Notes under the pieces: generated by a model
Database searches by the model: none
Seen by the model: only the letters and a program-made list of their open reading frames with translations
Told to the model about the DNA's origin: nothing
Shown here: positions 17,360 through 27,224 of the stretch, in pieces
Position numbering within the stretch: the first letter of the stretch is position 1
How the letters are laid out: every line of letters begins with the position of its first letter
Translations under genes and position numbers: made by a program
Assembly (NCBI GenBank): GCA_025765595.1
Contig: JAIVFH010000332.1
Coordinates: 1-27,224 of the forward strand
DNA: 27,224 nucleotides
Direction: 5' to 3'
Source of the DNA: Obelidium mucronatum
Lineage: Eukaryota > Chytridiomycota > Chytridiomycetes > Chytridiales > Chytriomycetaceae

Positions 17360-19970
17360 ATGTCCGAACATCCATTAGCCCCAGGAAACCCCAGCACGGT
17401 CGCAGGTCTGCTGGATCGTCTCGCCAACAGTCGTGACTGCAGACACTTCATCAATGTTCCATTTTCGCTCCCCTCAGTTGCAGACGGGACGTGGATTAGC
17501 GGCTACCAATGGATAACCAAGCCGCGCGCGGATGGCTCCGTTAACCCCAAGTCACTCAAGTACCTTTGGAAGACAATCCACGGGCACGTGTTTTACCCAA
17601 ACATCTCGAAATTGACGCCCAACGCATGCACAGATGCAATGCGAGAGCTGGTGCCACATATAATCATGTAATGTTTGTTCATAGTTCCGCACTATCATAC
17701 GCACTATATCTAACATGTGTTTTTTAGTATGTTGAATACTAACTTTGCGCCAGTGGTGTACAACTACCACATGAAAGAAAACGATGAACAGCTAATGACT
17801 GTTGTACACCTGGACTTCCCGATTGTCTTAACAACACTGAAAAAAACGGTTGAATCTTTTCAGTTTCTTACAGACGATGACCTCGCAGTTCTGGCTGGAC
17901 AAGTGGGGTTTGGTGTCCAGTTTCCTGACGAAACGGAGTTAGACCTCGACGTAGCAAGAAAACTAATGCCGCGATTCATCTACGGTAATGTTTTCTTTGC
18001 CTTCAAGTGTATATGTACTGCTAAAGCTCTGTTTTTTGTTGTTATAGATCGCAAGAATGTGAACAACATGTTCAAGGTGCGTTTTACCACACAGCTGTAC
18101 CCAGAACCCAGCAAAACAAACGTGGATGGATCAAAAAACGCGGAGCGCTTGCACAGGGTCCCACTGCGGGAGTCGCGGATTGACCTGCAGGAAGCGATCC
18201 GGAACGAAGTTCGCAGAGAGCAACGCCAACGCGAAGATGGGAGTGAGAGTGGCTTTATTCTCCACGTTTCCGATGACGAAGAAAAGGAAAGTGACGACGA
18301 TGTTGTAATTGTTGGTCCAACGATTGCAGGTATGTTTCTTTATTTTTTATGTCTAAGACTAAGCGCCAAGCATCACCAACACCAGCCAAACAGCCCGTGC
18401 GCAAAACCTACAGCAAGACGCCCAGCTCTGCTAAACGTGACGAGACGGCTATGGAAAGGCGCAGAAGACGTAAGCGTCATTAAAATGTGGTTTCTTCAAT
18501 TTTAATCTATAAAAATCACACAACAGGGTCTGTAAGTCCACCAGACGAACGGGGAATCCAATCTGAAAGTGACGCAGACAATGGCGCCGATGATGACGAT
18601 GTCAATGCATCCTCAAGCGAGTCTGATAGACAGGACGCTCGCAATGATGACGAAGACTTGGATGAAGACGAAGATGAGGACAAAGACGAACAAGTGTCAA
18701 GCCAGCCGCAGTCGTCTGGCTCTATCCGCAGCCGCATTAGTGATACGCAGCCTTTTCCTTTGGATTACGATGATGGTGAGAGATATGTTTTTATTGCTTG
18801 GCTAACAACATTCAGCAGATGAAGCCGACGAAAGTCCAGCACCGGAACCGCCGAAAGCCAAAATCGGAGTCACTCTTATTGCGGACAAGTCGACAAAGCT
18901 GCTTGTTGAAATTCCGTATGTGATGGATCGGAAAGACCGCTATGTTTTAGGTAAGTGGATTCTTTCTTCCGCTGTTGTTTCCTCAAATCCTCTGAGTATT
19001 AACTCTGTTTTAGGTCCAAGTGACATCATCAAGTTCCTCTCAAGTCACGCAGCATTCCTGGCAAGGGGTATCCGCTGCGACTACGTGGAGCTTGTTGACG
19101 AAGATGGCTTTGGACGATCGTCGTTTGTAATTCAATACACAGCTGTCTTTGGACAGATTGACATCAAAGCCGGAAGCAGTGAGTGTGTTGTGATTTGTTT
19201 GAGCAGGGAAGGGTACTAACTGCCTTTCTATTGATAGTCTCGCAACCAGTGTTTGCTCGCCCTGCCGTTGTGACCCCACTGTCGTCGCAATTGTATTCAA
19301 CTCCAATGCTTCCAAGCTCTGGCTCCGGCAGCTCCCGCCGTGATTCGATGGAATCAACTTCGACGCAGTCGTCAATTGTGTTTCGCCCAGCGGGACGTTC
19401 GGGAGGAGTGAAGGAGAAGCAAGTCGATGATGTGATGAAGTATGCGATCATCTACTGCAAGCTGTTGGCTGAAGGGAACATACGAAAGGACAAGATCCCG
19501 GCAATGGTCAAGCAGGAGACTGGGTTGGTCAACTTTCCTGACAAGAAGGAGTCTGGACATGCGTACGTTGGGCTCCATTTGTACAATGAGGAGCTGAAAA
19601 AGGTGATTGCATGTTTATTGAGTGTTATCTGCATTTTCTGACTTTGCTATAGATCTTCTTGAAGTACAAGTGCTTCTTTGCGACATACAGTGGAATGACG
19701 TTTACTTTTGAATTAGCGAAACGTCATTTTGCTGAATGGACCAAAAAGCTGTCGTTCCATACTGGTGTTCCTGACGAAAACCACAATTCTGGCAGCTTCA
19801 TCCAAGCATTCAACCATCTGCACTTCTACAAGGCAGGGCAAAGCCGCCATCAGCGCAAGCCAGAGACGTATGTGGTGCTTCGGGCCTTTGCAAACAACCA
19901 ACACGTCAAGAAGGCGTATTGGCGGGAGCCGCTTCAGGAAGGAAGCGCAAGCAAGAAGGCAAAGCGCTGA
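17360..19970 (+). CDS. 721-aa, nine-exon accessory protein of the element, unknown function
   Basis: Exons 17360-17667, 17728-17984, 18048-18304, 18358-18469, 18527-18775, 18816-18950, 19014-19178, 19238-19602 and 19653-19970 join in frame to 2166 nt; the end of exon 3 is the least certain. The N-terminus (MSEHPLAPGNPSTVAGLLDR) leads into a globular region with WISGYQWITKPRADGSV and LNTNFAPVVYNYHMKENDEQ. The middle (about residues 240-420) is disordered: a basic stretch KRDETAMERRRR and a long acidic run (DEDLDEDEDEDKDEQ). The C-terminal 330 residues look folded (YVLGPSDIIKFLSSHAAFLA, KQVDDVMKYAIIYCKLLAEG, FNHLHFYKAGQSRHQRKPET) and end in SASKKAKR, a possible nuclear signal. I recognise no family. 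Every KDZ copy here keeps part of it, including the last exon in the short element. Confidence 0.65.
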
Positions 19971-20158
19971 TTGGGGGTTTTTTTATTTATTGTTTCTTCA
20001 ATATTTTGTTTATTTCAACTTTGCGCATCCTTTTTTGTTTTTGTTTATTGTTGGTACTTTGGATTTTGTTTATTACTTTAAATACATATATTATGGTTTT
20101 AAAACTTTTCTACTCATTGTTCTTACCTTTTTCAAAATAAAGTAACGACTAGCTTTCA

Positions 20159-20316
20159 ACTGGCTCTCCACTGGCTGTCAACTGGCTTGCGGCCTGTGAA
20201 CTAGCTGCGACGCGGCTGGCTTTCCACTGGTTAGCGGCTCGCACGCAGGTCGCCCACAGGTCGCGAGCGGCCTGCTAAGCGGCCCGTTAGCGGCTCGCGA
20301 GGTCCGGCTCGCTATG
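20159..20316 (-). repeat. Right subterminal repeat block
   Basis: GC-rich, CpG-rich block next to the right terminus. Read on the minus strand it starts GCGAGCCGGACCTCGCGAG, GAGCCGCTAACGGGCCGCTT and GGCCGCTCGCGACCTG, sharing words with the left block. Farther in is a ladder of CTGGC-type words (AACTGGCTCTCCACTGGC and variants). Confidence 0.75.
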
Positions 20317-20323
20317 GGGACAC

Positions 20324-20331
20324 AAAACACA
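20324..20331. repeat. Target-site duplication, right (AAAACACA)
   Basis: A perfect match to 11005-11012, directly after the terminus GGGGACAC. Confidence 0.9.
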
Positions 20332-21077
20332 TGCCTGTGGATTGTTTTCAAAAGGTACTTGAGTGACTTGGGGTCGACTGAGCCATCTGCGCGCGGCTTG
20401 GTTATCCATTGGTAGCCGCTAATCCACGTCCTGTCTGCAACTGAGGGGAGCAAAAACAGAACATTGATGAAGTTTCGGCAGTCGCGACTGTTGCTGAGAC
20501 GGTCAAGCAGACCTACAACTGTGCTGGTGTCTCCTGGGATTGTAAATCTTCTCTATATTTTAAAAACAAGCAGTGTTTCTTGATTCATTAAAGGACAAAA
20601 GAGAGGAAGGAAGGAAATAAAGAGAGCACATGTCTGCCTGTATCGACCAAGTGTGTACAATTCCCCATAAAGTCATTGATTTGATCCACATCTGTAGATC
20701 TCCTTGATGCTTTAGCTTGATCAAGCTGGATTGTCACCTTTGGTTTCTTGGACTGAACTCTGTAGGACAGGACCACCTGCGAGGCCATGGTTGGGTTGGT
20801 TTGTTTCTGGCTGGGGCCATGGGGCCTTGGTTGGATCCGCAATTTCCTGAGGATGGGCTCGCAATCGTGTTAATGGGGACATTATATTAAAAATAATAAA
20901 AAGAGAGGATAACTGCCACATACCACAACTACAAATCACGCTGTCTCAGGGAGGCCACCAAAAGGATGCACCAATAGGGGGTTTGTTGCACCAGTGTTGT
21001 TTTTTGTTGTGTTCGACATCAATTTCCCCACCAAAAAAAGACTTAACAAAAACATGGTAAAAACGCGCAGTCAGTAG

Positions 21078-21260
21078 TGATGAATGGGCTTACTCATTCT
21101 CCTACATTGCAAATACGCAGATGATGAATGGGCTTTCTTGTTCTCTCTGTCCTGCAGCGCAAGTTTGCTGTTTGATTCAGCGGTGATGAATGGGCTTTCT
21201 TGTTCTCCCGCTCCCAAGGACTTCTATGCAGATGACAAATGGGCTTTCTCATTCTCTCTG
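21078..21260 (-). repeat. Dyad-repeat cluster of the old copy
   Basis: Four units of GAATGGGCTT...CATTCTC or TTGTTCTC (starting about 21080, 21124, 21186 and 21237) keep close to the 44/62/50-bp spacing of the young copies even though the flanking coding DNA is decayed. Confidence 0.75.
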
Positions 21261-21556
21261 CCATGTGTTTCTTGCTGTCAATGAAAGGGGCAGAAAGATG
21301 CTGAAACAAAGAGTGTGGAGGTGCGTCTTATTATTCAGTCATCATTTTCTACTTCCCCTTCCACTCCTTCACCATCATCTTCGTTGGCGTCTTCATCATC
21401 CTCCTTGTCATTTTTTTCTTGCTGTTCCCCCCTCTGCATCCATTTTGTTTTTGCTTTTGTTTCTAATAAGTCTTTTCTTCTTTGAAATTCTACTCTGGAT
21501 GTCTGCGTTTCTCAAGTCTGCGAGACACCACATAATGAAATCCGCTTGGACAGGCT

Positions 21557-21703
21557 CAATTGGACTGAGAGTGATTCGGAGCCTATTGGGGTCCAATTGG
21601 AGGTCCAATAAGAATGCTAATTGAAAAAACTGCATTTTTTCATAGCTCCTAATCGGATTTTTTGCTCCTAATAGGAGCGCTACTAGCGTTTATCACTCCT
21701 AAT
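21557..21703. other. Short non-KDZ block with repeated CTCCTAAT and TCCAATT words
   Basis: This fills the gap between the end of the old copy and copy 3. GCTCCTAAT or ACTCCTAAT occurs three times (about 21646, 21664 and 21695), and GTCCAATTGGA is palindromic with a matching AATTGGAC at 21557. The last 8 bp (CTCCTAAT, 21696-21703) would be the left TSD of copy 3. It might be an end of another repeat family. Confidence 0.4.
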
Positions 21704-21710
21704 GTGTCCC

Positions 21711-21868
21711 CATAGCGAGCCGGACCTCGCGAGCCGCTAACGGGCCGCTTAGCAGGCCGCTCGCGACCTGTGGGCGACCTGCGTGCGAGCCGCTAACCAG
21801 TGGAAAGCCAGCCGCGTCGCAGCTAGTTCACAGGCCGCAAGCCAGTTGACAGCCAGTGGAGAGCCAGT
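21711..21868 (+). repeat. Right subterminal repeat block of copy 3
   Basis: Mirror image of 20159-20316, identical as far as I can see; starts GCGAGCCGGACCTCGCGAG. Confidence 0.75.
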
Positions 21869-22056
21869 TGAAAGCTAGTCGTTACTTTATTTTGAAAAAG
21901 GTAAGAACAATGAGTAGAAAAGTTTTAAGACCATAATATATGTATTTAAAGTAATAAACAAAATCCAAAGTACCAACAATAAACAAAAACAAAAAAGGAT
22001 GCGCAAAGTTGAAATAAACAAAATATTGAAGAAACAATAAATAAAAAAACCCCCAA

Positions 22057-24668
22057 TCAGCGCTTTGCCTTCTTGCTTGCGCTTCCTTCCTGAAGCGGCT
22101 CCCGCCAATACGCCTTCTTGACGTGTTGGTTGTTTGCAAAGGCCCGAAGCACCACATACGTCTCTGGCTTGCGCTGATGGCGGCTTTGCCCTGCCTTGTA
22201 GAAGTGCAGATGGTTGAATGCTTGGATGAAGCTGCCAGAATTGTGGTTTTCGTCAGGAACACCAGTATGGAACGACAGCTTTTTGGTCCATTCAGCAAAA
22301 TGACGTTTCGCTAATTCAAAAGTAAACGTCATTCCACTGTATGTCGCAAAGAAGCACTTGTACTTCAAGAAGATCTATAGCAAAGTCAGAAAATGCAGAT
22401 AACACTCAATAAACATGCAATCACCTTTTTCAGCTCCTCATTGTACAAATGGAGCCCAACGTACGCATGTCCAGACTCCTTCTTGTCAGGAAAGTTGACC
22501 AACCCAGTCTCCTGCTTGACCATTGCCGGGATCTTGTCCTTTCGTATGTTCCCTTCAGCCAACAGCTTGCAGTAGATGATCGCATACTTCATCACATCAT
22601 CGACTTGCTTCTCCTTCACTCCTCCCGAACGTCCCGCTGGGCGAAACACAATTGACGACTGCGTCGAAGTTGATTCCATCGAATCACGGCGGGAGCTGCC
22701 GGAGCCAGAGCTTGGAAGCATTGGAGTTGAATACAATTGCGACGACAGTGGGGTCACAACGGCAGGGCGAGCAAACACTGGTTGCGAGACTATCAATAGA
22801 AAGGCAGTTAGTACCCTTCCCTGCTCAAACAAATCACAACACACTCACTGCTTCCGGCTTTGATGTCAATCTGTCCAAAGACAGCTGTGTATTGAATTAC
22901 AAACGACGATCGTCCAAAGCCATCTTCGTCAACAAGCTCCACGTAGTCGCAGCGGATACCCCTTGCCAGGAATGCTGCGTGACTTGAGAGGAACTTGATG
23001 ATGTCACTTGGACCTAAAACAGAGTTAATACTCAGAGGATTTGAGGAAACAACAGCGGAAGAAAGAATCCACTTACCTAAAACATAGCGGTCTTTCCGAT
23101 CCATCACATACGGAATTTCAACAAGCAGCTTTGTCGACTTGTCCGCAATAAGAGTGACTCCGATTTTGGCTTTCGGCGGTTCCGGTGCTGGACTTTCGTC
23201 GGCTTCATCTGCTGAATGTTGTTAGCCAAGCAATAAAAACATATCTCTCACCATCATCGTAATCCAAAGGAAAAGGCTGCGTATCACTAATGCGGCTGCA
23301 GATAGAGCCAGACGACTGCGGCTGGCTTGACACTTGTTCGTCTTTGTCCTCATCTTCGTCTTCATCCAAGTCTTCGTCATCATTGCGAGCGTCCTGTCTA
23401 TCAGACTCGCTTGAGGATGCATTGACATCGTCATCATCGGCGCCATTGTCTGCGTCACTTTCAGATTGGATTCCCCGTTTGTCTGGTGGACTTACAGACC
23501 CTGTTGTGTGATTTTTATAGATTAAAATTGAAGAAACCACATTTTAATGACGCTTACGTCTTCTGCGCCTTTCCATAGCCGTCTCGTCACGTTTAGCAGA
23601 GCTGGGCGTCTTGCTGTAGGTTTTGCGCACGGGCTGTTTGGCTGGTGTTGGTGATGCTTGGCGCTTAGTCTTAGACATAAAAAATAAAGAAACATACCTG
23701 CAATCGTTAGACCAACAATTACAACATCGTCGTCACTTTCCTTTTCTTCGTCATCGGAAACGTGGAGAATAAAGCCACTCTCACTCCCATCTTCGCGTTG
23801 GCGTTGCTCTCTGCGAACTTCGTTCCGGATCGCTTCCTGCAGGTCAATCCGCGACTCCCGCAGTGGGACCCTGTGCAAGCGCTCCGCGTTTTTTGATCCA
23901 TCCACGTTTGTTTTGCTGGGTTCTGGGTACAGCTGTGTGGTAAAACGCACCTTGAACATGTTGTTCACATTCTTGCGATCTATAACAACAAAAAACAGAG
24001 CTTTAGCAGTACATATACACTTGAAGGCAAAGAAAACATTACCGTAGATGAATCGCGGCATTAGTTTTCTTGCTACGTCGAGGTCTAACTCCGTTTCGTC
24101 AGGAAACTGGACACCAAACCCCACTTGTCCAGCCAGAACTGCGAGGTCATCGTCTGTAAGAAACTGAAAAGATTCAACCGTTTTTTTCAGTGTTGTTAAG
24201 ACAATCGGGAAGTCCAGGTGTACAACAGTCATTAGCTGTTCATCGTTTTCTTTCATGTGGTAGTTGTACACCACTGGCGCAAAGTTAGTATTCAACATAC
24301 TAAAAAACACATGTTAGATATAGTGCGTATGATAGTGCGGAACTATGAACAAACATTACATGATTATATGTGGCACCAGCTCTCGCATTGCATCTGTGCA
24401 TGCGTTGGGCGTCCAATTTCGAGATGTTTGGGTAAAACACGTGCCCGTGGATTGTCTTCCAAAGGTACTTGAGTGACTTGGGGTTAACGGAGCCATCCGC
24501 GCGCGGCTTGGTTATCCATTGGTAGCCGCTAATCCACGTCCCGTCTGCAACTGAGGGGAGCGAAAATGGAACATTGATGAAGTGTCTGCAGTCACGACTG
24601 TTGGCGAGACGATCCAGCAGACCTGCGACCGTGCTGGGGTTTCCTGGGGCTAATGGATGTTCGGACAT
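22057..24668 (-). CDS. 721-aa accessory protein, second copy (frameshift in exon 1)
   Basis: This is the mirror of the gene at 17360-19970, with the same nine exons and splice sites. An extra C at about 24413 (GGCGTCCAATTTC versus GGCGTCAATTTC) shifts exon 1, changing the reading after YPNISK. Other differences are single residues: Gly-Leu for Gly-Pro near VVIVG, Lys for Glu in SPPDKRG, and Cys for Arg in SICSR. The indel could be real decay or a consensus error. Confidence 0.6.
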
Positions 24669-24792
24669 TGAAAATCTTCTTTATTTTTTAAAAATAAACC
24701 AAAGTCTCTTAAAAACAACCCAAAGTTTCTTTATTCGTGAAAAGACAAACAGAGAGTAGAGAAGGAAGGGAATAAATAACCCACATATACTC

Positions 24793-25398
24793 TCAGAAGT
24801 CTGCCCTGTATTGCCCAGGCGTGTACAATTCCCCATCAACAATTGGGAGCCCTTCCATGAGTTCCCCATCAACCAAAATCATCCGATCGGGTCCCCAATC
24901 CGATCCCACATCCGAACTTGAATATGACAGTACTTCATCGTTGTCGTCCTCCACTTTTGGTGTTGGTCCAGGAGATCCACCATCATTGTCATCCCCATGA
25001 TTCCATCCAGCGCCAAAAGGTTCCATCTTCACCTGTTCTTTTGATTTGTACAATCCTTTCGACAGATTGAGCCGTATATGCGCTTTTGGCTTGATGTTGC
25101 TTGGTCCAGCATTGATGTGCTCCGCGTCTGTAGATCTCCTCGACGCTGTCGCTCGATCAAGCCGAATTGTTGCCTTTGGTTTTTTCGACTTAACTCCGTT
25201 GGACAGGACCACCTGCGAGACCGTGATTGCCTTGGTTTCTTCTGTTGCTTTAGTTTCCAACTGCCTCTCCTTCCCCCCCTGCTTCGATTTCGGTGCTTGT
25301 CGACGCGATCCTGGTTTGGCACACCGGCTTGGCCACGGTGCCTTGGTTGGATCCACGATTTCCTGAGGATTGGCTCGCAATCGTGTTAATGGGGACAT
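24793..25398 (-). CDS. 201-aa accessory protein, second copy
   Basis: Its predicted protein is identical to that of the gene at 16630-17235. The ATG is at 25398. Perfect conservation here says the copies are recent, not that the protein is under selection. Confidence 0.55.
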   Translation of the reverse strand: MSPLTRLRANPQEIVDPTKAPWPSRCAKPGSRRQAPKSKQGGKERQLETKATEETKAITVSQVVLSNGVKSKKPKATIRLDRATASRRSTDAEHINAGPSNIKPKAHIRLNLSKGLYKSKEQVKMEPFGAGWNHGDDNDGGSPGPTPKVEDDNDEVLSYSSSDVGSDWGPDRMILVDGELMEGLPIVDGELYTPGQYRADF

Positions 25399-25439
25399 AA
25401 TATTTAAAAAATAAAAGAGAAGAAACACACATACCCCAA

Positions 25440-25550
25440 TCAAAGAATCACGCTCACTGTCTCAGCAGGGAGGCCATCAAAGATGGATGCAGCGATAGGG
25501 GGGTTGTTGGATTGTTGTATAGGCGCAGTGTTTGAAAAATACTTTGACAT
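25440..25550 (-). CDS. Small 36-aa ORF, second copy
   Basis: Mirror of 16478-16588, unchanged. Same uncertainty. Confidence 0.3.
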   Translation of the reverse strand: MSKYFSNTAPIQQSNNPPIAASIFDGLPAETVSVIL

Positions 25551-25623
25551 TATTGCTGTTTAATTTTGTCCCGCCAAAAGAGACTTAACAAAAAAAATAG
25601 CAAAAATGCGCAGTTGGTAGTGA

Positions 25624-25798
25624 TGAATGGGCTTTCTCATTCTCCTACTTCGCAGATACTCAGATGATGAATGGGCTTTCTCATTCTCTCTGTCCTGCGG
25701 CGCCAGTTTGTTGTTTGATTCAGTGGTGATGAATGGGCTTTCTCGTTCTCCCGCTCCCCAAACACTTCTATCCAGATGACGAATGGGCTTTCTCATTC
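25624..25798 (-). repeat. Dyad-repeat cluster of copy 3
   Basis: Mirror of 16230-16404. Units GAATGGGCTTTCTCATTC lie at about 25625, 25669, 25731 and 25781. Confidence 0.8.
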
Positions 25799-25870
25799 TC
25801 TCTGTACTGTGTTTCTCACTGTCGACGCAAGCGGCGCAAAAACAAAGTTTGTAAAGGTGAGTTTTGTTAT

Positions 25871-27224
25871 TTATTCATCCTCTTCTTCCTCTCCTTCACC
25901 ATCATCTTCGTTGGTGTCTTCATCATCCTCCTCATCATCCTTTTCTTGTTGTTCCTCCTCCGCCTCCATTTTGTCTTCGCTTTCGTTTCTAATAACTCTT
26001 TTCTTCTTTGAAATTCCGCTCTGGATGTCCGCGTTTCTCAAGTCTGCGAGACACCACATAATGAAATCCGCTTGGACGGGCTCGTGGAAGCGAATCAGGT
26101 GAGCGGTTTGATCGAACCACTTGGCACAGTGTTCTGCCGCGGACGTGTTAAACCTCCCCTTTCCATTTGCAGGCCCTCCTGACGTCAATTCCTTGAATTT
26201 TGCTGGATCGCAATGCTCTGTACAGAAGTCGTCCCTGTGCATCCGAAAGTGGAACCTGTCAACCACAAACGTAACAGTCTTGTACAAGAACCTGATTCCA
26301 ACAAAGATTGGTGGTAAGTATAAGAAGAGAACACTATATAATGAACAGAGCGCGTAATAATAAATAAGTAAAGTGCACCTTTCATATATTGTGAATTTTC
26401 CTGCAACGTGTCGGGCGCGTAGGGATTGGAGCAAGCGGCAGGCTCTATCGTAGAAAACAAAGGTAGGTACTTCGCCCATTCGCGCGAAACAGTGGCATAA
26501 GAAGCGTGAAATAAAGGTAGAAGACTCAAAAGAGTACATCTTAGATATTCCAATGATCATGCCGCAGCTCCACACAGCCATACTAACTCTTTTTCTTGTG
26601 TATCAATATGCACTGTAGATGTTCGCGTTTTCTTGGACTTTCGCGTCGCTTTAAAGTCCTTGTTCCACTGTTTCCCAATGATTTCCTGGACAGTCGCGTT
26701 GTGAGCGCTGAGTCCGCAAGTATGCAAAACAGTGTCTGTCTTTTTTCGCTTGCAGCCAGAGATGATGCACTCATTCCTCAGCTGGGCATGCGATGAGCAG
26801 AACAATGTGTTCACACCAAGAATAGGCAACACACACCCAGGCACAGAGCACAATAGATGCCCCATGACTTTCCCATCCATTACACTGCCAGAGATTTCCT
26901 TTCCGTTGTAAAACTGGTGGCAGCCATTGCAGCGGTGCTGCCACTTCTTGCTGAAGTAATCAGTCATGAACGTGACGTATTCCCGCATCGCGGGTCTGAT
27001 GTCATGAATAGAATCACCTGTTTTTGGTAAGTATGGACCCAGAAATAGGGAGTTGTTCCACAAATGTGTTGTTTTGGGGGCCCAGGAAGGTCTGAAGTGG
27101 TGTACCGCATATGTCATAGTCATCATTGGCAGCGATCTTGGAGATGTATGCTGCAGTAGTAGCATGTGATACACGTAAAATTCCACGTTTGAAGATCACC
27201 GCGCTGTCTGGATCAGGCACTTTG
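25871..27224 (-). CDS. KDZ transposase, second copy, 5' end outside window
   Basis: Carries the CxC6 domain and the DDE core, mirroring 14802-16157. The same one-base frame break between CxC6 and the WSCGMII strand is present (about 26570-26590). Four extra single-base indels lie within about 80 bp near 27090-27175 and disturb the segment between CxC5 and CxC6; none occurs in the equivalent part of the first copy. The CxC5 half lies beyond the window. Confidence 0.7.

Larger units (their letters stand above)
11013..20323 (+). mobile_element. Full-length KDZ superfamily transposon with oxygenase cargo (9311 bp)
   Basis: Boundaries are set by the perfect TSD and by terminal similarity to the other copies: the start is CAATTGGGGATGCAGGCCGGACC and the end is GGTCCGGCTCGC followed by TATGGGGACAC, which share the inverted core GCCGGACCTCGCGAG. 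The ends are imperfect inverted repeats with longer repeat-rich subterminal blocks. Gene order: TET/JBP-like (-), JmjC-like (+), CxC5-CxC6-KDZ transposase (+), 201-aa protein (+), 721-aa protein (+). Copy 3 (21704 onward) is more than 99% identical, so the family moved recently. Zisupton-type elements are known to have subterminal inverted repeats and 8-nt TSDs, which fits. Confidence 0.85.
20324..21556 (-). mobile_element. Old decayed KDZ copy, part B
   Basis: Continues the copy interrupted at 11012. On the minus strand it aligns, in order, with exon 1 of the 721-aa gene (20330-20550), an internally deleted 201-aa gene (20590-20890), the upstream region (20890-21060), the four dyad repeats (21078-21260) and the C-terminal KDZ coding part (about 21400-21556; reads QADFIMWCLADLRNADIQS). 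Similarity stops at about 21556, inside the DDE domain, so the element's left half is missing. Reading frames are broken, and CpG sites are widely converted to TpG/CpA. Confidence 0.8.
21704..27224 (-). mobile_element. Second young KDZ copy, inverted, cut by the window end
   Basis: The reverse complement is nearly identical to 14802-20323 of the full copy: I see a handful of base differences (for example at about 21929, 23300, 23480 and 23710) and one inserted C at about 24413. It starts exactly at the element terminus (GTGTCCCCATAGCGAGCC). Its flank CTCCTAAT differs from the AAAACACA flank of the first copy, so it is a separate insertion. The TET-like and JmjC-like genes would lie beyond the window. 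Confidence 0.85.

Noticed and set aside
19919..20145. Hydrophobic 73- and 138-aa ORFs that look like membrane proteins
   Set aside because: They read through the AT-rich 3' flank of the 721-aa gene in other frames.

Overview
The window is eukaryotic: genes are split by short GT...AG introns (about 37-90 nt), and the left end holds ordinary host genes. A CRAL-TRIO protein, an F-box-like/ankyrin protein of a kind common in chytrids, a GAT-domain protein, and a fungal-type KDZ (Kyakuja-Dileera-Zisupton) transposon together suggest a fungus, probably an early-diverging (chytrid-like) one. The fungal placement is inference; nothing here fixes the species.

Layout. Positions 1-6019 are host DNA: the 3' part of a CRAL-TRIO gene, an F-box-like/ankyrin gene, a long AT-rich intergenic stretch with a tRNA-like Pol III promoter, a GAT-domain gene and an unrecognised minus-strand ORF. 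Positions 6020-8313 are a 2.3-kb internally deleted KDZ element with a near-perfect 8-bp target-site duplication (TSD). A host segment follows, then a CxC5-only KDZ fragment (8920-9594) and an unassigned stretch with a small foldback. From about 10790 to the end the DNA is almost all KDZ element, nested. An old, decayed minus-strand copy (10790-11012 plus 20324-21556) is split by a full-length 9311-bp copy (11013-20323) flanked by a perfect 8-bp TSD (AAAACACA). A third, nearly identical copy starts at 21704 in the opposite orientation and runs off the right end.

The full element has GC-rich, repeat-filled subterminal regions at both ends and five main genes. A minus-strand gene encodes a TET/JBP-like 2-oxoglutarate/Fe(II) dioxygenase. 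Divergent from it lies a JmjC/cupin-like dioxygenase gene. Then come a CxC5-CxC6-KDZ transposase gene carrying a shared frameshift, a small 201-aa protein, and a nine-exon gene for a 721-aa protein of unknown function. Between the transposase and the 201-aa gene are four regularly spaced dyad repeats, also found in the decayed copies.

The best candidate for a notable system is this transposon carrying two different 2OG-Fe(II) oxygenases, one of a DNA 5-methylcytosine oxidase type and one of a histone-demethylase type. The decayed copies differ from the young one mainly by CpG to TpG/CpA changes, which suggests that the host methylates the family. The working model (inference) is that the element carries enzymes to undo silencing marks on itself.
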